A DNA stretch of 37,489 nucleotides from an uncultured Pseudanabaenaceae cyanobacterium (GCA_938002085.1 CALLAT010000036.1:1-37489), one strand, 5' to 3'; shown: positions 1 through 8,811, counted from the stretch's first letter. Numbers and translations are program-made. The notes: generated from the letters alone by a model not told the origin.

Positions 1-102
1 CTGGGTTCGACCTCATTGGGGACAGGGCGGAAAGCGCACACCAGCTATGGCCATGGGATTCATCACAAGACCTATCGCGATTGCCGAATTACTTTTGAGT
101 AG
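1..102 (+). CDS. Possible 3' end of a gene cut by the window edge
   Basis: Frame 1 is open from the window edge to a TAG stop at 100-102 and would give a 33-residue C-terminus rich in Gly and His. I recognise no family. The other two forward frames are also open over much of this short stretch, so openness alone is weak evidence. Codon choice looks plausible for coding. It would converge on the leftward GTPase gene. Non-coding sequence is a real alternative. Confidence 0.22.
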   Translation: MGSTSLGTGRKAHTSYGHGIHHKTYRDCRITFE

Positions 103-188
103 GAGCTTTAAGAGCTTCACTCTTTAACTGGACAGTGCCGATTCCCACGCCTTAATGTTCGTAGTCTCTCAATATTCTCCGAGCAAAC

Positions 189-208
189 AGCCGTTTTCTC
201 TGACGGCT
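189..208 (-). terminator. Weak hairpin downstream of the GTPase gene
   Basis: AGCCGT at 189-194 pairs with ACGGCT at 203-208 around an 8-nt loop. On the minus strand it lies about 50 nt past the GTPase stop and is followed by GTTTGC. The 6-bp stem and short T run make it only a plausible terminator. Confidence 0.3.
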
Positions 209-259
209 CCACTTCTGTGAATCAAGGACCCTACATCTGATTGGATCTGGCACTGCGGG

Positions 260-1690
260 CTAGGACTGCTTAAACCGCTCCTTCGCTTCATCAAAGGCCG
301 ATCGCATCACGCCTTGAATCTCCTCAGGGTCCGGCGTTTTCCCGCCCATAAGATCGCCAAAATAAACACAGGCGCTTTCTCCCAGAGCCCAGGTATAGGC
401 TGCGGCCCAGGACGCCGCCACAACACTGCCAAAGATGGGAATAAACTTGACTAGCTCCCGCCCGATCGCCTGGGCTAAAAACCCCCCGGCAATACTGCTA
501 ACAACGCCCCCGGCCTGGGATGGACTGAGCGTTTGGCCATAGAGCTTACCGAGTAATCCCACCATGGAGGCCTGGAGGGCCGTGAGCACTGGCATGGTGG
601 CAAAGGGCAGGGGCACGGCTGCGGCGGTGGCTGCCATGATCGAAAAGGCTGAGATGTAGCGACGACCCACATTGCGGTAGAGGCTGCCCAGCTGCTCATT
701 GGCTTCAGTTTGTTCGTTGAGTAACTGCTCCAGGGCGCGGGATTCGGCTTCCGGGAGGAGATTGGCTAGGCGATCGCGCAATTGCTCCAGCCCATACAAG
801 GCGGGGTTGTATTCGTCTTCTTCGAGGGTGAAGTCCAGGAGTAGCGCTTCGTCGTACAGCCCGGCAAAGTCTTCCTGAATGGCTTCAAAGGCGCGGGTCA
901 CGGCTTCGAAGGTGGGTGGGTAAGCGGGGTGATCCTCCTGGGGATTGGGGTATAGCTCATGGAGGCAGGTGACGGCTAGGAGGATGGGGATGGTGGGATA
1001 GGTTTCTCGCAGGCTGTGGGCGATCGCCCGCAGGCTGTCCGTGGCGAAGTCGTTGATTTTCACCGTCAGAATCAGAATCCTAGCGCCCTGGCCTTCTCCA
1101 TCTAATTCATCTGTGAGTTCTCCCAGAATTTCCGCTGTCGACTGGCTGGCATCGCCGAGACCGACGGTGTCAGTGAAAATCAACAGGGGCAGTTCATCGG
1201 AAGGATAGGCGTAGCGCTCGGTGTGCTGGGTATGGGGTCGATAGCCCTGGCCAATGATTTCCGCTGAAACCCCTGTCAGCCCTCGAACAATCGAACTTTT
1301 GCCCGTTTGGGGTTTACCGATGAGTAGGGCTTCAGTTGTGGGCAGTTCGGCCCGGACTGTAGCCAGGATTTCGGCGACGCGGGCTTCGCTGACGTTGAAG
1401 TTGCTGTTGAACCAGTCACTGGTGCTGTCGCTGACTTTTAGTGCAGTGTTGCTCACCTGTTGAGCCGCTTGTTGAGCCGCTGTTTGGGCTTGCTTCAGGG
1501 GCAGGCGTTGCTGGAGTTTTGATTGGAGAGCGCCAAGGGGCTGTGCTGCCTTGGTCAGAATTTTGCCGATTCGCTTCCAGGCTGCGGGTTGCTGCGGACT
1601 AATCTCTGGGTTGGGGTCTTCGGTCAGCCTCGATTCTGCCAGTGGGGATGGCTCGGAGGCAGAGGTGTTCTGGGAAATATCTTCCGTCAT
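260..1690 (-). CDS. Dynamin/Era-like GTPase with DUF697-like membrane tail
   Basis: This 476-aa protein is a TRAFAC-class GTPase. About 105 residues of N-terminal linker with predicted helix precede the G domain. G1 is clear as GKPQTGKSS (about residue 124) and G3 as DTVGLGD. The expected G4 (NKxD) is replaced by a TCLHE-like segment, so guanine specificity is uncertain. The C-terminal 130 residues contain two hydrophobic stretches rich in Ala and Gly, as in the DUF697/YcjF-like membrane domains attached to cyanobacterial GTPases. From family knowledge it probably acts at the inner or thylakoid membrane; the substrate and process are unknown. The start is ATG. It stands alone, facing left, with the next gene about 950 bp away and rightward. 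Confidence 0.8.
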   Translation of the reverse strand: MTEDISQNTSASEPSPLAESRLTEDPNPEISPQQPAAWKRIGKILTKAAQPLGALQSKLQQRLPLKQAQTAAQQAAQQVSNTALKVSDSTSDWFNSNFNVSEARVAEILATVRAELPTTEALLIGKPQTGKSSIVRGLTGVSAEIIGQGYRPHTQHTERYAYPSDELPLLIFTDTVGLGDASQSTAEILGELTDELDGEGQGARILILTVKINDFATDSLRAIAHSLRETYPTIPILLAVTCLHELYPNPQEDHPAYPPTFEAVTRAFEAIQEDFAGLYDEALLLDFTLEEDEYNPALYGLEQLRDRLANLLPEAESRALEQLLNEQTEANEQLGSLYRNVGRRYISAFSIMAATAAAVPLPFATMPVLTALQASMVGLLGKLYGQTLSPSQAGGVVSSIAGGFLAQAIGRELVKFIPIFGSVVAASWAAAYTWALGESACVYFGDLMGGKTPDPEEIQGVMRSAFDEAKERFKQS

Positions 1691-2159
1691 GGCAGTAGGC
1701 CCTGGGCCAAAGTCCTCGACCTGATTATCGGTGGCTCTCTCACTACCTGACTAGGGGGCATATCCGAATGGGGGAGGGGGATAGGCCGTCCTAGACCGGA
1801 CAAGTATGAAGGGGGCGACAATCTTAAATCAATGGACTTGGGTGGGATTTGAACTATGTCAATTGGTTGGGGATTTAGGCCTTATCAATGGCTCGGTATT
1901 TGCGTTAAATCGATGTGTAAAGAACGACTCGTTTCCCCACGCGCTCTGATATCACTGTCATCTCTTTTTTGAGGGAGAGATGATGATGGCAGTCGTTTGC
2001 TCCTAAGCCACAATCATCTGGGCTGTTTTGCCCAATGTTGGAATTTTAGAGAGGGCATTCTCGCCCAGCCATGCTCTGTCTTGGCTGCTTTACCTAGAAA
2101 AGTAATCAAGAGCTAAAAACCCTGCAAACGTATATCTAAAGAGGATCTAGCCAGCTTTT

Positions 2160-2198
2160 ATGAGTGATTCGGCTGCTCAATATGATGTTGAATTTTAA
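2160..2198 (+). CDS. Possible 12-codon mini-ORF ahead of the hairpin
   Basis: An ATG opens a 12-residue reading frame (MSDSAAQYDVEF, then TAA) that stops 4 nt before the left arm of the perfect hairpin at 2203-2250. A purine-rich AAAGAGGA lies about 14 nt upstream of the ATG, rather far for a ribosome binding site. Such short frames arise often by chance. It is listed only because its stop abuts a strong terminator-like structure; I assign no function. Confidence 0.15.
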   Translation: MSDSAAQYDVEF

Positions 2199-2202
2199 TC
2201 TC

Positions 2203-2250
2203 ATATAGAAAGAGGCCAATCTAAAAAACTAGATTGGCCTCTTTCTATAT
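2203..2250. terminator. Perfect 21-bp hairpin, bidirectional terminator-like
   Basis: Arms 2203-2223 and 2230-2250 are exact reverse complements around the loop AAAAAC. The core carries GAGGCC/GGCCTC, flanked by GAAA on the left and TTTC on the right, the usual pattern of a terminator working in both directions. No recognised gene ends nearby on either strand, so it implies an unannotated transcript ending here, or a structured element of another kind. Confidence 0.6.
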
Positions 2251-2639
2251 TGGTTAGCCTATTTAATTGACTGCAAGAGTCAGTGAGGCTTGTTGAATTT
2301 ATACGAGAAACAATCAGTAAGTTAGCCGTTTTATAAGCCCTCAAAAGGAGGTTTGGCTAACGAGATTTAAAGGGTGAACTTGCGTTCAGGTCTATTCAAC
2401 CTCAAACAATGTGAAGATCTTGTGAATAGGTTATTTCAATGCAGATAATTGAGACGTTTGATGCGACCAGAAGGCCGCATTTCATGCAAGAGAAGCTCGA
2501 AGGGCTTGTGATTTGAAGCTCGATTCAAGCTCTCTTAGAGATTGAAAGCGCACAGAAAAGACATGTAACTTTACTTTTCGTAGTGGATCTGTGAGTTTTC
2601 TAGACGGATACTTAAGAGAAGCTAAATTATTTGGCTCCC

Positions 2640-4670
2640 ATGAAGATCTTGGTTATTGAAGATGACGAAGCCTTTTCCGCGCTAGTGCAAGCTGCCTTAG
2701 AAACACAGCATTATCAGGTGGATCGGGTGACCGATGCCCAATCTGGATGGGATTGGTTAGATGCCTATGAATACGATTTGATTTTGTTGGATTTAGTGTT
2801 GCCGGGGGAGGCGGATGGGCTGTGCTTTTGTCGGGAGCTGAGAGCCAAGGGAAACCTCACACCAGTGCTCTTGATGACGGCCAATGAGGCTCAATCCATT
2901 AAGGTGCAGGGCCTGGATGCAGGGGCGGATGATTACTTGGTTAAGCCCTTTGACTGGGATGAATTGTTGGCGCGGGTTAGAGCCCTGTTGCGACGGGGGC
3001 AGGATGCTCTCTCTCCTCTATTAGTTTGGGGTGTTTTAGAGCTGGACCCCAGCAACTGTGAGGTGGTTTGCCAGGCAGGACCGAGTCCATCTGGGGCGAT
3101 GGATGAGCCGAAATTGCTTTCCCTCACGGCAAAGGAATATAGCCTGCTGGAATTATTGCTGCGCAATCCTCATCGGATTTTTAATGCGAGTGCTTTGCTG
3201 GATCGTCTTTGGGATTCCAATGAGGCTCCATCGGAAAATGCGGTGCGAGCCCACATCAAGGGGCTACGTCGGAAGTTAAAGCTGGCCAAGGTTGGAGACC
3301 CCGTTGAGACGGTCTATGGGCTGGGATATCGCTTGCGAGAATCTCCCCAGGTGGAGGTTCAGCCTGAGGCATCCCTTCAGAGTGAACCTGCCCAGGCTGA
3401 GCAGAGCGCTGTGGTAGGGCAGTCGACGCCCATGCTGTTCCAGCAACAGCTAGAGCAAGTTTGGCGGCGGGCTAGGAAGACCTATTTGGAGCAGGTGACG
3501 GTTCTAGATGACATTGTGGTTCGCGGGCAACAGCAGTCCGAGAGAGCTTCTCTGTCTTTATGGGCACCAGAGGATTGGAATCAGATGCGTCGTCAGGCCC
3601 ACAGCCTTAAAGGCGGCTTGGGGAGTTTTGGACTCCATGGGGCGGCGTCGGTTGCTGCCCAGTTGCAGAATTTGGTTGAGCCGGTGTCTTGCTTGTCCGG
3701 GGATGGGGGCAATAGGCCTGGGTCTGGAGAGCTGACGCCTTCTAGACAGGAACTCCTGGGGCTTCTTGCGCAGTTACGTCAGGCTTTGGAGGCCGCTGTG
3801 ACGCTGCAGCTTGCTCCTTTGGAGGCAGAGTCTCCTCAGCCTGTCGGCCAATGTTGGATTGCCACGACCGATACTCAGCTAGCAGAGCGGTTGATGGCGA
3901 TCGCGACCCCTCAAGGCATCACCATTGATCTTCTTGCCCCTGAAGATTCCTTAGAGCAATGTTTGCTTCCCCGGGAAGATGGTTTGTCGGCTGGAGGAGG
4001 AGCCTTGCCGCAACTGGTTCTGTGGGATTTGGCCACGGTGCAGGATGGGCTTGGAGAACGCTTGGAGGGCTTGCCCTGGGTTGCTTTGATTGAGAGAGAT
4101 TCCCTGGCCCAGAGGGTTCAGGCCGCCCAGGAAGGTAGCTGTTGCTGTGTGGATCGTGAGGGCGATAGGGATTTCATTTTGGACGTGTTGTCCAATCAGT
4201 TGGAACGGCTACAGCAGAAACCGTTAAGGGCAGCTAAATTGCTTGTGGTGGACGATGACACTGCCTTGCTTGACTTGCTCGAGGGGCTGTTGCAACCCTT
4301 GGGGGCGCAGTTGACGCTATTAAGCGAGCCCGAATCGTTTTGGAAGGTGCTCCAGCAAACCCAGCCGGATTTGCTGCTGTTGGATGTAGAGATGCCTGGC
4401 ATTAATGGGGTGGATCTTTGTCGAGTCGTTCGGCAAGACCCTAAATGGTGCCGATTACCCATTTTGTTTATCTCTGCTCGCCGAGATGGCCCGCTGCTGG
4501 AGCAGTTGTTTGCAGCGGGGGCAAATGGATTTTTGAGGAAGCCTCTGATGGGGGAGCTGCTCTTGGCTAGGGTTCGTGCTTGTTTGGAGCAGTTCCCTCG
4601 GCAGGACTCCTCAGCTCGCTTAGGGGCTGCGAGGGCGGATGGGGGGGCGCCGCAGATGCCGCTGCCGTGA
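2640..4670 (+). CDS. RcaC-like response regulator, REC-wHTH-HPt-REC
   Basis: The product is 676 aa from the ATG at 2640; a TTG nine bases earlier is in frame, but the receiver fold begins at this Met. Domains in order: an intact receiver (IEDDE acid cluster, acceptor Asp51 in LLDLVLPG, VKPF lysine); an OmpR/PhoB winged helix (about 160-235) ending in VYGLGYRLRE; an HPt domain with AHSLKGG (His321); a receiver-like segment (about 405-520) without clear catalytic residues; and a C-terminal receiver (VVDDD, Asp582, RKP). This order matches RcaC, the large regulator of complementary chromatic acclimation in Fremyella (Tolypothrix), which is of similar size. It probably takes phosphate from the kinase and single receiver encoded just downstream and binds DNA. 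Orthology to RcaC is inferred from architecture alone, and the target genes are unknown. Confidence 0.82.
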   Translation: MKILVIEDDEAFSALVQAALETQHYQVDRVTDAQSGWDWLDAYEYDLILLDLVLPGEADGLCFCRELRAKGNLTPVLLMTANEAQSIKVQGLDAGADDYLVKPFDWDELLARVRALLRRGQDALSPLLVWGVLELDPSNCEVVCQAGPSPSGAMDEPKLLSLTAKEYSLLELLLRNPHRIFNASALLDRLWDSNEAPSENAVRAHIKGLRRKLKLAKVGDPVETVYGLGYRLRESPQVEVQPEASLQSEPAQAEQSAVVGQSTPMLFQQQLEQVWRRARKTYLEQVTVLDDIVVRGQQQSERASLSLWAPEDWNQMRRQAHSLKGGLGSFGLHGAASVAAQLQNLVEPVSCLSGDGGNRPGSGELTPSRQELLGLLAQLRQALEAAVTLQLAPLEAESPQPVGQCWIATTDTQLAERLMAIATPQGITIDLLAPEDSLEQCLLPREDGLSAGGGALPQLVLWDLATVQDGLGERLEGLPWVALIERDSLAQRVQAAQEGSCCCVDREGDRDFILDVLSNQLERLQQKPLRAAKLLVVDDDTALLDLLEGLLQPLGAQLTLLSEPESFWKVLQQTQPDLLLLDVEMPGINGVDLCRVVRQDPKWCRLPILFISARRDGPLLEQLFAAGANGFLRKPLMGELLLARVRACLEQFPRQDSSARLGAARADGGAPQMPLP

Positions 4671-4860
4671 TGTTGTAGGAGGATGAGTTGAGGCACTGGA
4701 TGATTCCCATGGTTGCCTGGGGAAAGACGTCTCAGGAGTGGGGGCAGCTAAGCGGAAGGGCGGTGCTATCGCGGTCTGAAAGCTGATTGGGTGGCTCTGG
4801 GTTGGATCGTCCGTTCTTTGTGTTGGTGTTGATTCAGTCCAGCTCCTAGGGTCTATTTCG

Positions 4861-7590
4861 ATGAACGACTCTAATCAAATATTTGCCAATATTGCGCTCA
4901 AGATCCGCCAGTCGCTGGAGCTGGAGGACATTCTGGAGACAGCAGTGGCGGAAGTGCGTCAGCTGTTGGGCTGCGATCGCGTTCTGATCTACCGCTTTTA
5001 TCCCGACTGGAGTGGGGTGGTTGCGGTGGAATCGGTGGTGAGGCCTGATTTGGCCATTCGCAGTCATGTCATTAAGGACCCCTGCTTCGAGCACAATTGG
5101 TTGATGCCCTATCGGGAGGGGCGGGTGCAGCTCACTGCTGATGTGCGTCAGGCTGGACTGCGTGATTGCCATGTGGCATTTCTGGCCGATTTTGGAGTCC
5201 GAGCCAATTTGGTGGTGCCGATTCTGCTGAGCGATCGCGCTGAACCCCTCTGGGGGCTGTTGATTGCCCACCACTGCGATGCACCTCGGGATTGGTCCGA
5301 TTCTGATGCACAGTTGCTGAAGCAATTGTCAAACCAAATGGCGATCGCCATTCAACAGGCTCTCTTGCTCCAGCGCACCCAAGCCGAACTGACCGAGCGC
5401 CGTTTAGCCGAGGCTAGTTTAGAAGAGAGCGAGGCTCGTTTTCGGCGCCTGGCGGAACAGGCTCAGGATGTGATCTACCGCTATGTGTGGCGGCCGGAGC
5501 CCCAGGTGGAATATATCAACCCTGCCATTACCGACTTAACGGGGTATACGCCCGGAGAATTTTATGCTGATTCGGAGCTGCTCTTTTCCTTAGTGCATCG
5601 TGAAGATCTACGGCAGTTTCGTCGGCAACTATTGCCGCCTCTCAGTCAGAAGAGTGATGATGCGCAGCATCAGCCCCCATTGACAGTGCTGCGTTGTGTT
5701 CATCGTGATGGCCATGTTATTTGGGTGGAGCAGCGTTGCACCGCCCTGCGAAATCAGGCGGGAGAGCTATTGGCGGTGGAAGGCATTGTGCGAGATATTC
5801 GCGATCGCATGGTGGACTTGGGCTCCCCAGAACGACCCCTTCTCAGTCGCAAAGAGTCTCCAGCCATGGGGACAGATAGCCCAGGACAAAAACGGATAGG
5901 GCAGTTTTGGCAGTTTTGGAAAGGGCCGCTTGCTGCCCTAGAGAGGTCTCGCTGGACCAGTGCCGCCATCATGCTCGGCATGGTGGTGGTGGTGGAGGGG
6001 CTGCGCCAGGCTGGGCTATCTACAGGGAGCCAGATGCTGGCGTTGTGCCTAGGGTTAACTTTGTCGGCCAGTGTGGGTGGCTTACAGGCTGGATTGTTGT
6101 CGACCCTCACCCTTTGGTTCTATCTTCTGTGGCGATTGGGGCAGGATGGGGCTTTGGGGCTGCCGAATGGGCTGCTGTACTGCCTTTTGTATGGTGTTGC
6201 CACGGCTGTCGTGGCTATTGTTGTAGGAAAAACTAAAGACAGTAGCCTTTTAGCGGATCAGGCTCTGAACCAGGTGAATGCCACGCTAGAACTCAAGGTG
6301 CAGGAGCGGACCGCTACCCTGAATCGTACTAACCATCAGCTCCGTGAGGAGATTGAAGAACGGCGGCGAGCCCAGGCGGCTCACCAGGCGGCAGAAACCG
6401 AATTACAACAACTCAACCAGGCGTTGGAGAGTCGCGTTTTTGAACGGACCGCTACCTTGGCGGCCTCGGAGGGGCGTTGGCGAAATGTCATCGATACGGT
6501 GCGGTTGTTGGTTGTGGATATTGGGGTGGATGGCCGGGTGAACTATGCCAACCCTCACTTCCTGGCTTTGACGGGTTATGAATCCGAAGCGGTGATTGGT
6601 TGCAATTGGTTTGAGACCTTTGTTCCTCGCCATCAGCTCTCTCCCACTCGGAAAATTTTTCAGGAGTTCCTTGACGAAGGCTTTCATTCCTATTTCCAAG
6701 CCGTCATTTTGAAAGCCTCGGGGGAAGAAATGATCGTGGCTTGGAATAACACGCTGTTAAAGGATGGCTCGGGCCAGCTCCAAGGCAGCCTCAGCATTGG
6801 CGAAGACATTACGGAGCGCTACGCTGTCTCTCGCATGAAGGATGAATTTATTTCCGTGGTGAGTCATGAGTTGCGTACACCACTCACTTCGATCCATGGT
6901 GCCCTGGAGCTGTTGGACTCGGACGTGGTGCCCTTGGAGTCGGAGCGTGGCCGTCATGTGTTGGCGATCGCGGCGGAAAACTCCCAGCGACTCGTGCGTC
7001 TCGTTAATGACATTCTCCAGTTGGAGCGACTGGAGTCAGGGAAAATCAACTTGAACCAGCAAAGTTTGTTCAGTACTGATGTGACTGCGCGAGCCCAGGA
7101 ACTGATGCAAATGCTGTTAGAGCATGCCAATGTCGAGCTGGTTTTGGAAGATCCTGGTCTAGAAATTTGGGCCGATGGCGATCGCATTATTCAGGTGCTG
7201 ACCAATTTAATTGATAACGCGATCAAGTTCTCGGAAACTGACGGCCGTGTGAGTCTCCAGGTTGAAGCCGCAGCCTCTCCCACTGTGCCGCATCCCATGG
7301 TGCTGTTTAAGGTGAGTGACCAGGGGCGAGGGATTCCCCCCGATAAACTGAGTAATATCTTCGAGCGCTTTCACCAAGTGGATGCGTCGGACTCTCGTCG
7401 TCGGGGAGGGACAGGTTTGGGTCTCGCGATTTGTCGCAGCATTGTTCAGCAACATGGTGGGCAGATTTGGGTGAATAGTACCCTGGGCCAGGGGAGCCAC
7501 TTTTATTTCATGTTGCCATCGCAGTCTGATGCGCCAGGCGGATTGTCTCCAGTCAGTATGTCTCCAGATAGGCCTTGGTCCCAGAGGTGA
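4861..7590 (+). CDS. DXCF-type cyanobacteriochrome histidine kinase with membrane domain
   Basis: The product is 909 aa. Residues about 15-170 are a GAF domain with both cyanobacteriochrome cysteines: D73-P-C75-F and C103-H104, followed by VRANLVVPIL and LWGLLIAHHC. The 28-residue spacing equals that of the two cysteines of TePixJ (494 and 522, from memory), so a covalently bound phycobilin is expected. A PAS domain follows (about 190-315), then hydrophobic segments at about 365-455 resembling a DUF4118/KdpD-type membrane block, a coiled coil with a duplicated ERTATL motif (about 470-535), a second PAS (about 538-655), HisKA with SHELRTPL (His669), and an ATPase with N786, DQGRGIP and GGTGLGLAI. 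No receiver is attached, consistent with separate partners on both sides. It should be a light-regulated kinase; absorption colours cannot be told from sequence. Confidence 0.88.
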   Translation: MNDSNQIFANIALKIRQSLELEDILETAVAEVRQLLGCDRVLIYRFYPDWSGVVAVESVVRPDLAIRSHVIKDPCFEHNWLMPYREGRVQLTADVRQAGLRDCHVAFLADFGVRANLVVPILLSDRAEPLWGLLIAHHCDAPRDWSDSDAQLLKQLSNQMAIAIQQALLLQRTQAELTERRLAEASLEESEARFRRLAEQAQDVIYRYVWRPEPQVEYINPAITDLTGYTPGEFYADSELLFSLVHREDLRQFRRQLLPPLSQKSDDAQHQPPLTVLRCVHRDGHVIWVEQRCTALRNQAGELLAVEGIVRDIRDRMVDLGSPERPLLSRKESPAMGTDSPGQKRIGQFWQFWKGPLAALERSRWTSAAIMLGMVVVVEGLRQAGLSTGSQMLALCLGLTLSASVGGLQAGLLSTLTLWFYLLWRLGQDGALGLPNGLLYCLLYGVATAVVAIVVGKTKDSSLLADQALNQVNATLELKVQERTATLNRTNHQLREEIEERRRAQAAHQAAETELQQLNQALESRVFERTATLAASEGRWRNVIDTVRLLVVDIGVDGRVNYANPHFLALTGYESEAVIGCNWFETFVPRHQLSPTRKIFQEFLDEGFHSYFQAVILKASGEEMIVAWNNTLLKDGSGQLQGSLSIGEDITERYAVSRMKDEFISVVSHELRTPLTSIHGALELLDSDVVPLESERGRHVLAIAAENSQRLVRLVNDILQLERLESGKINLNQQSLFSTDVTARAQELMQMLLEHANVELVLEDPGLEIWADGDRIIQVLTNLIDNAIKFSETDGRVSLQVEAAASPTVPHPMVLFKVSDQGRGIPPDKLSNIFERFHQVDASDSRRRGGTGLGLAICRSIVQQHGGQIWVNSTLGQGSHFYFMLPSQSDAPGGLSPVSMSPDRPWSQR

Positions 7591-7647
7591 TGAGCCGGGT
7601 GAGATTCGCTTGCAGCAGTATTGATGATGAATGAGAGGCCAAGAGAG

Positions 7648-8058
7648 ATGACGTCATCGAATCATGTTGAAAATGCAACTAAGAAGCGGATTCTGATCAT
7701 CGACGATGATGATGGTATCCGCGATATTGTGGCCATTTCTCTAGAGGCTTTAGCCGGGTGGGAAGTCCTCAACGCGAATTCTGGCCCCGCAGGGCTCGCC
7801 CTCGCTTGCTCAGCCCAGCCCGATGCGATATTGCTGGATGTGATGATGCCAGGGCAGGATGGCATCGAGACCTTAAAACAGCTTCAACAGCAGGCTGAAA
7901 CAGTTGATATTGCAACGATCTTTCTCACGGCAAAGGCTCGCCCTAGTGAGCAACAGCGGTTATTAGATTTGGGTTGTGTGGGGCTGATTACAAAGCCCTT
8001 CGAGGTCCATCAGTTGGTGCCCCAGATTTGTGCGCTATTGAAGTGGCCCTTGGCTTAG
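7648..8058 (+). CDS. Single-domain response regulator, RcaF-like
   Basis: This is a stand-alone receiver of 136 aa from the ATG at 7648, which has AGAGAG/GAGAGG purine runs just upstream. In-frame starts at 7621 (TTG), 7624 and 7627 would lengthen it by up to nine residues. All phosphorylation residues are present: IIDDDD, acceptor Asp in LLDVMMPG, Thr in FLTAK, and ITKPF. There is no output domain. It begins about 57 nt after the cyanobacteriochrome kinase gene and is probably cotranscribed. In the Rca pathway, RcaF is a small receiver passing phosphate between RcaE and RcaC; size, wording and position fit that role here. The function is inferred from context. Confidence 0.82.
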   Translation: MTSSNHVENATKKRILIIDDDDGIRDIVAISLEALAGWEVLNANSGPAGLALACSAQPDAILLDVMMPGQDGIETLKQLQQQAETVDIATIFLTAKARPSEQQRLLDLGCVGLITKPFEVHQLVPQICALLKWPLA

Positions 8059-8220
8059 GGAGGCCTACGAGGCTTGTGACTGTACGTCGGACTCAAGGCT
8101 GGAGTTGGATCGAATTTTGCTGAGCTTGGGGAAGATTTTAGGCCTGTTGCTCCCGCTGACATCACAAGAATCTCACATTCTCGATTTAGGCTGAGATGAG
8201 TCGATGATGGGGGCATAGGC

Positions 8221-8673
8221 TTGGTTAAAGAGAGCAACCTGCAGGATCCCTTTCGCTTTGAACGAGAGATGGCGATCGCTATTCTAAAAAAGCGAGATGC
8301 TGCGGCATTGAAGGCGCTGAAGCAGTTTTTATGGAATATGTCTGGGCCTAAGGCAATTGAGACGGTGCTGGCCCAGGCCGTTTGTGGCTGTGCAGAGGCT
8401 TCGCCAGAAACATTGGCTTGGATTTTGGCTCAGGCAAAACTGCTAGAGCCAGAACTCACCTTAGAGCGCTGGGCTCGGCGGCGGGTTGCTCTTTACTTGG
8501 GGCAATGTAACAAGGCAGGGGAGCCAGCATTTCGCTTCGAGCAGGATAATCATTCGCAACAGTGGCGATTGTCCCTAGAAGGGCAGAAGACTGGACAGTT
8601 GCTGCGGGCAGGTACCTCTCCGGGAGAATGGCTGTTGCTCAATCAATTGTTTGAGATTGCTCTTGAGATGTGA
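8221..8673 (+). CDS. Hypothetical protein, 150 aa
   Basis: I do not recognise this family. The protein is soluble-looking, mostly helical by composition, with a central stretch rich in Ala, Leu and charged residues and a C-terminal third with Trp and Gly (QQWRLSLEGQKTGQLLRAG). No signal peptide, membrane segment or metal-binding motif is visible. The frame opens with TTG at 8221, preceded by GGGGG about 9 nt upstream, which favours that start; the first in-frame ATG is at 8269. It lies about 160 nt after the receiver gene on the same strand and could belong to the same transcript. Coding is supported by length and codon use only. Confidence 0.65.
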   Translation: MVKESNLQDPFRFEREMAIAILKKRDAAALKALKQFLWNMSGPKAIETVLAQAVCGCAEASPETLAWILAQAKLLEPELTLERWARRRVALYLGQCNKAGEPAFRFEQDNHSQQWRLSLEGQKTGQLLRAGTSPGEWLLLNQLFEIALEM

Positions 8674-8811
8674 GGTGCGGCCCAGGATTGAATAATCCGC
8701 CCAGTGGAATGCTGGAGAGCTGAAACTTAGTAAGAATCACAGGATCTTCACATTGTTTCTTTACTGTGAAACATAAGAACAAAAATAAGATGTGATTGGG
8801 GGAAAGATTTG

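Larger units (their letters stand above)
1691..2639. other. Gene-poor intergenic region, about 950 bp
   Basis: I see no convincing protein gene on either strand. The sequence is more AT-rich than its flanks. Notable structure: an imperfect inverted repeat around 1947-1992 (ATCTCT/AGAGAT core); a perfect 21-bp hairpin at 2203-2250; and a GTTAGCC...GGCTAAC inverted repeat at about 2323-2362 enclosing a small CCTC/GAGG stem, roughly 280 nt ahead of the RcaC-like gene. The region must hold divergent promoters for the GTPase gene and the regulator, but I cannot place -10/-35 boxes reliably. A small RNA is possible. Confidence 0.6.

Noticed and set aside
4196-4696. 166-codon frame antisense to the end of the RcaC-like gene
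   Set aside because: The opposite strand encodes a clean receiver domain; the antisense product has no sensible composition or motif.
8747-8770. TTCACA...TGTGAA as a CRP-type operator
   Set aside because: The half-sites are in the reverse order from the CRP consensus (TGTGA first), so I only mention it as an inverted repeat.
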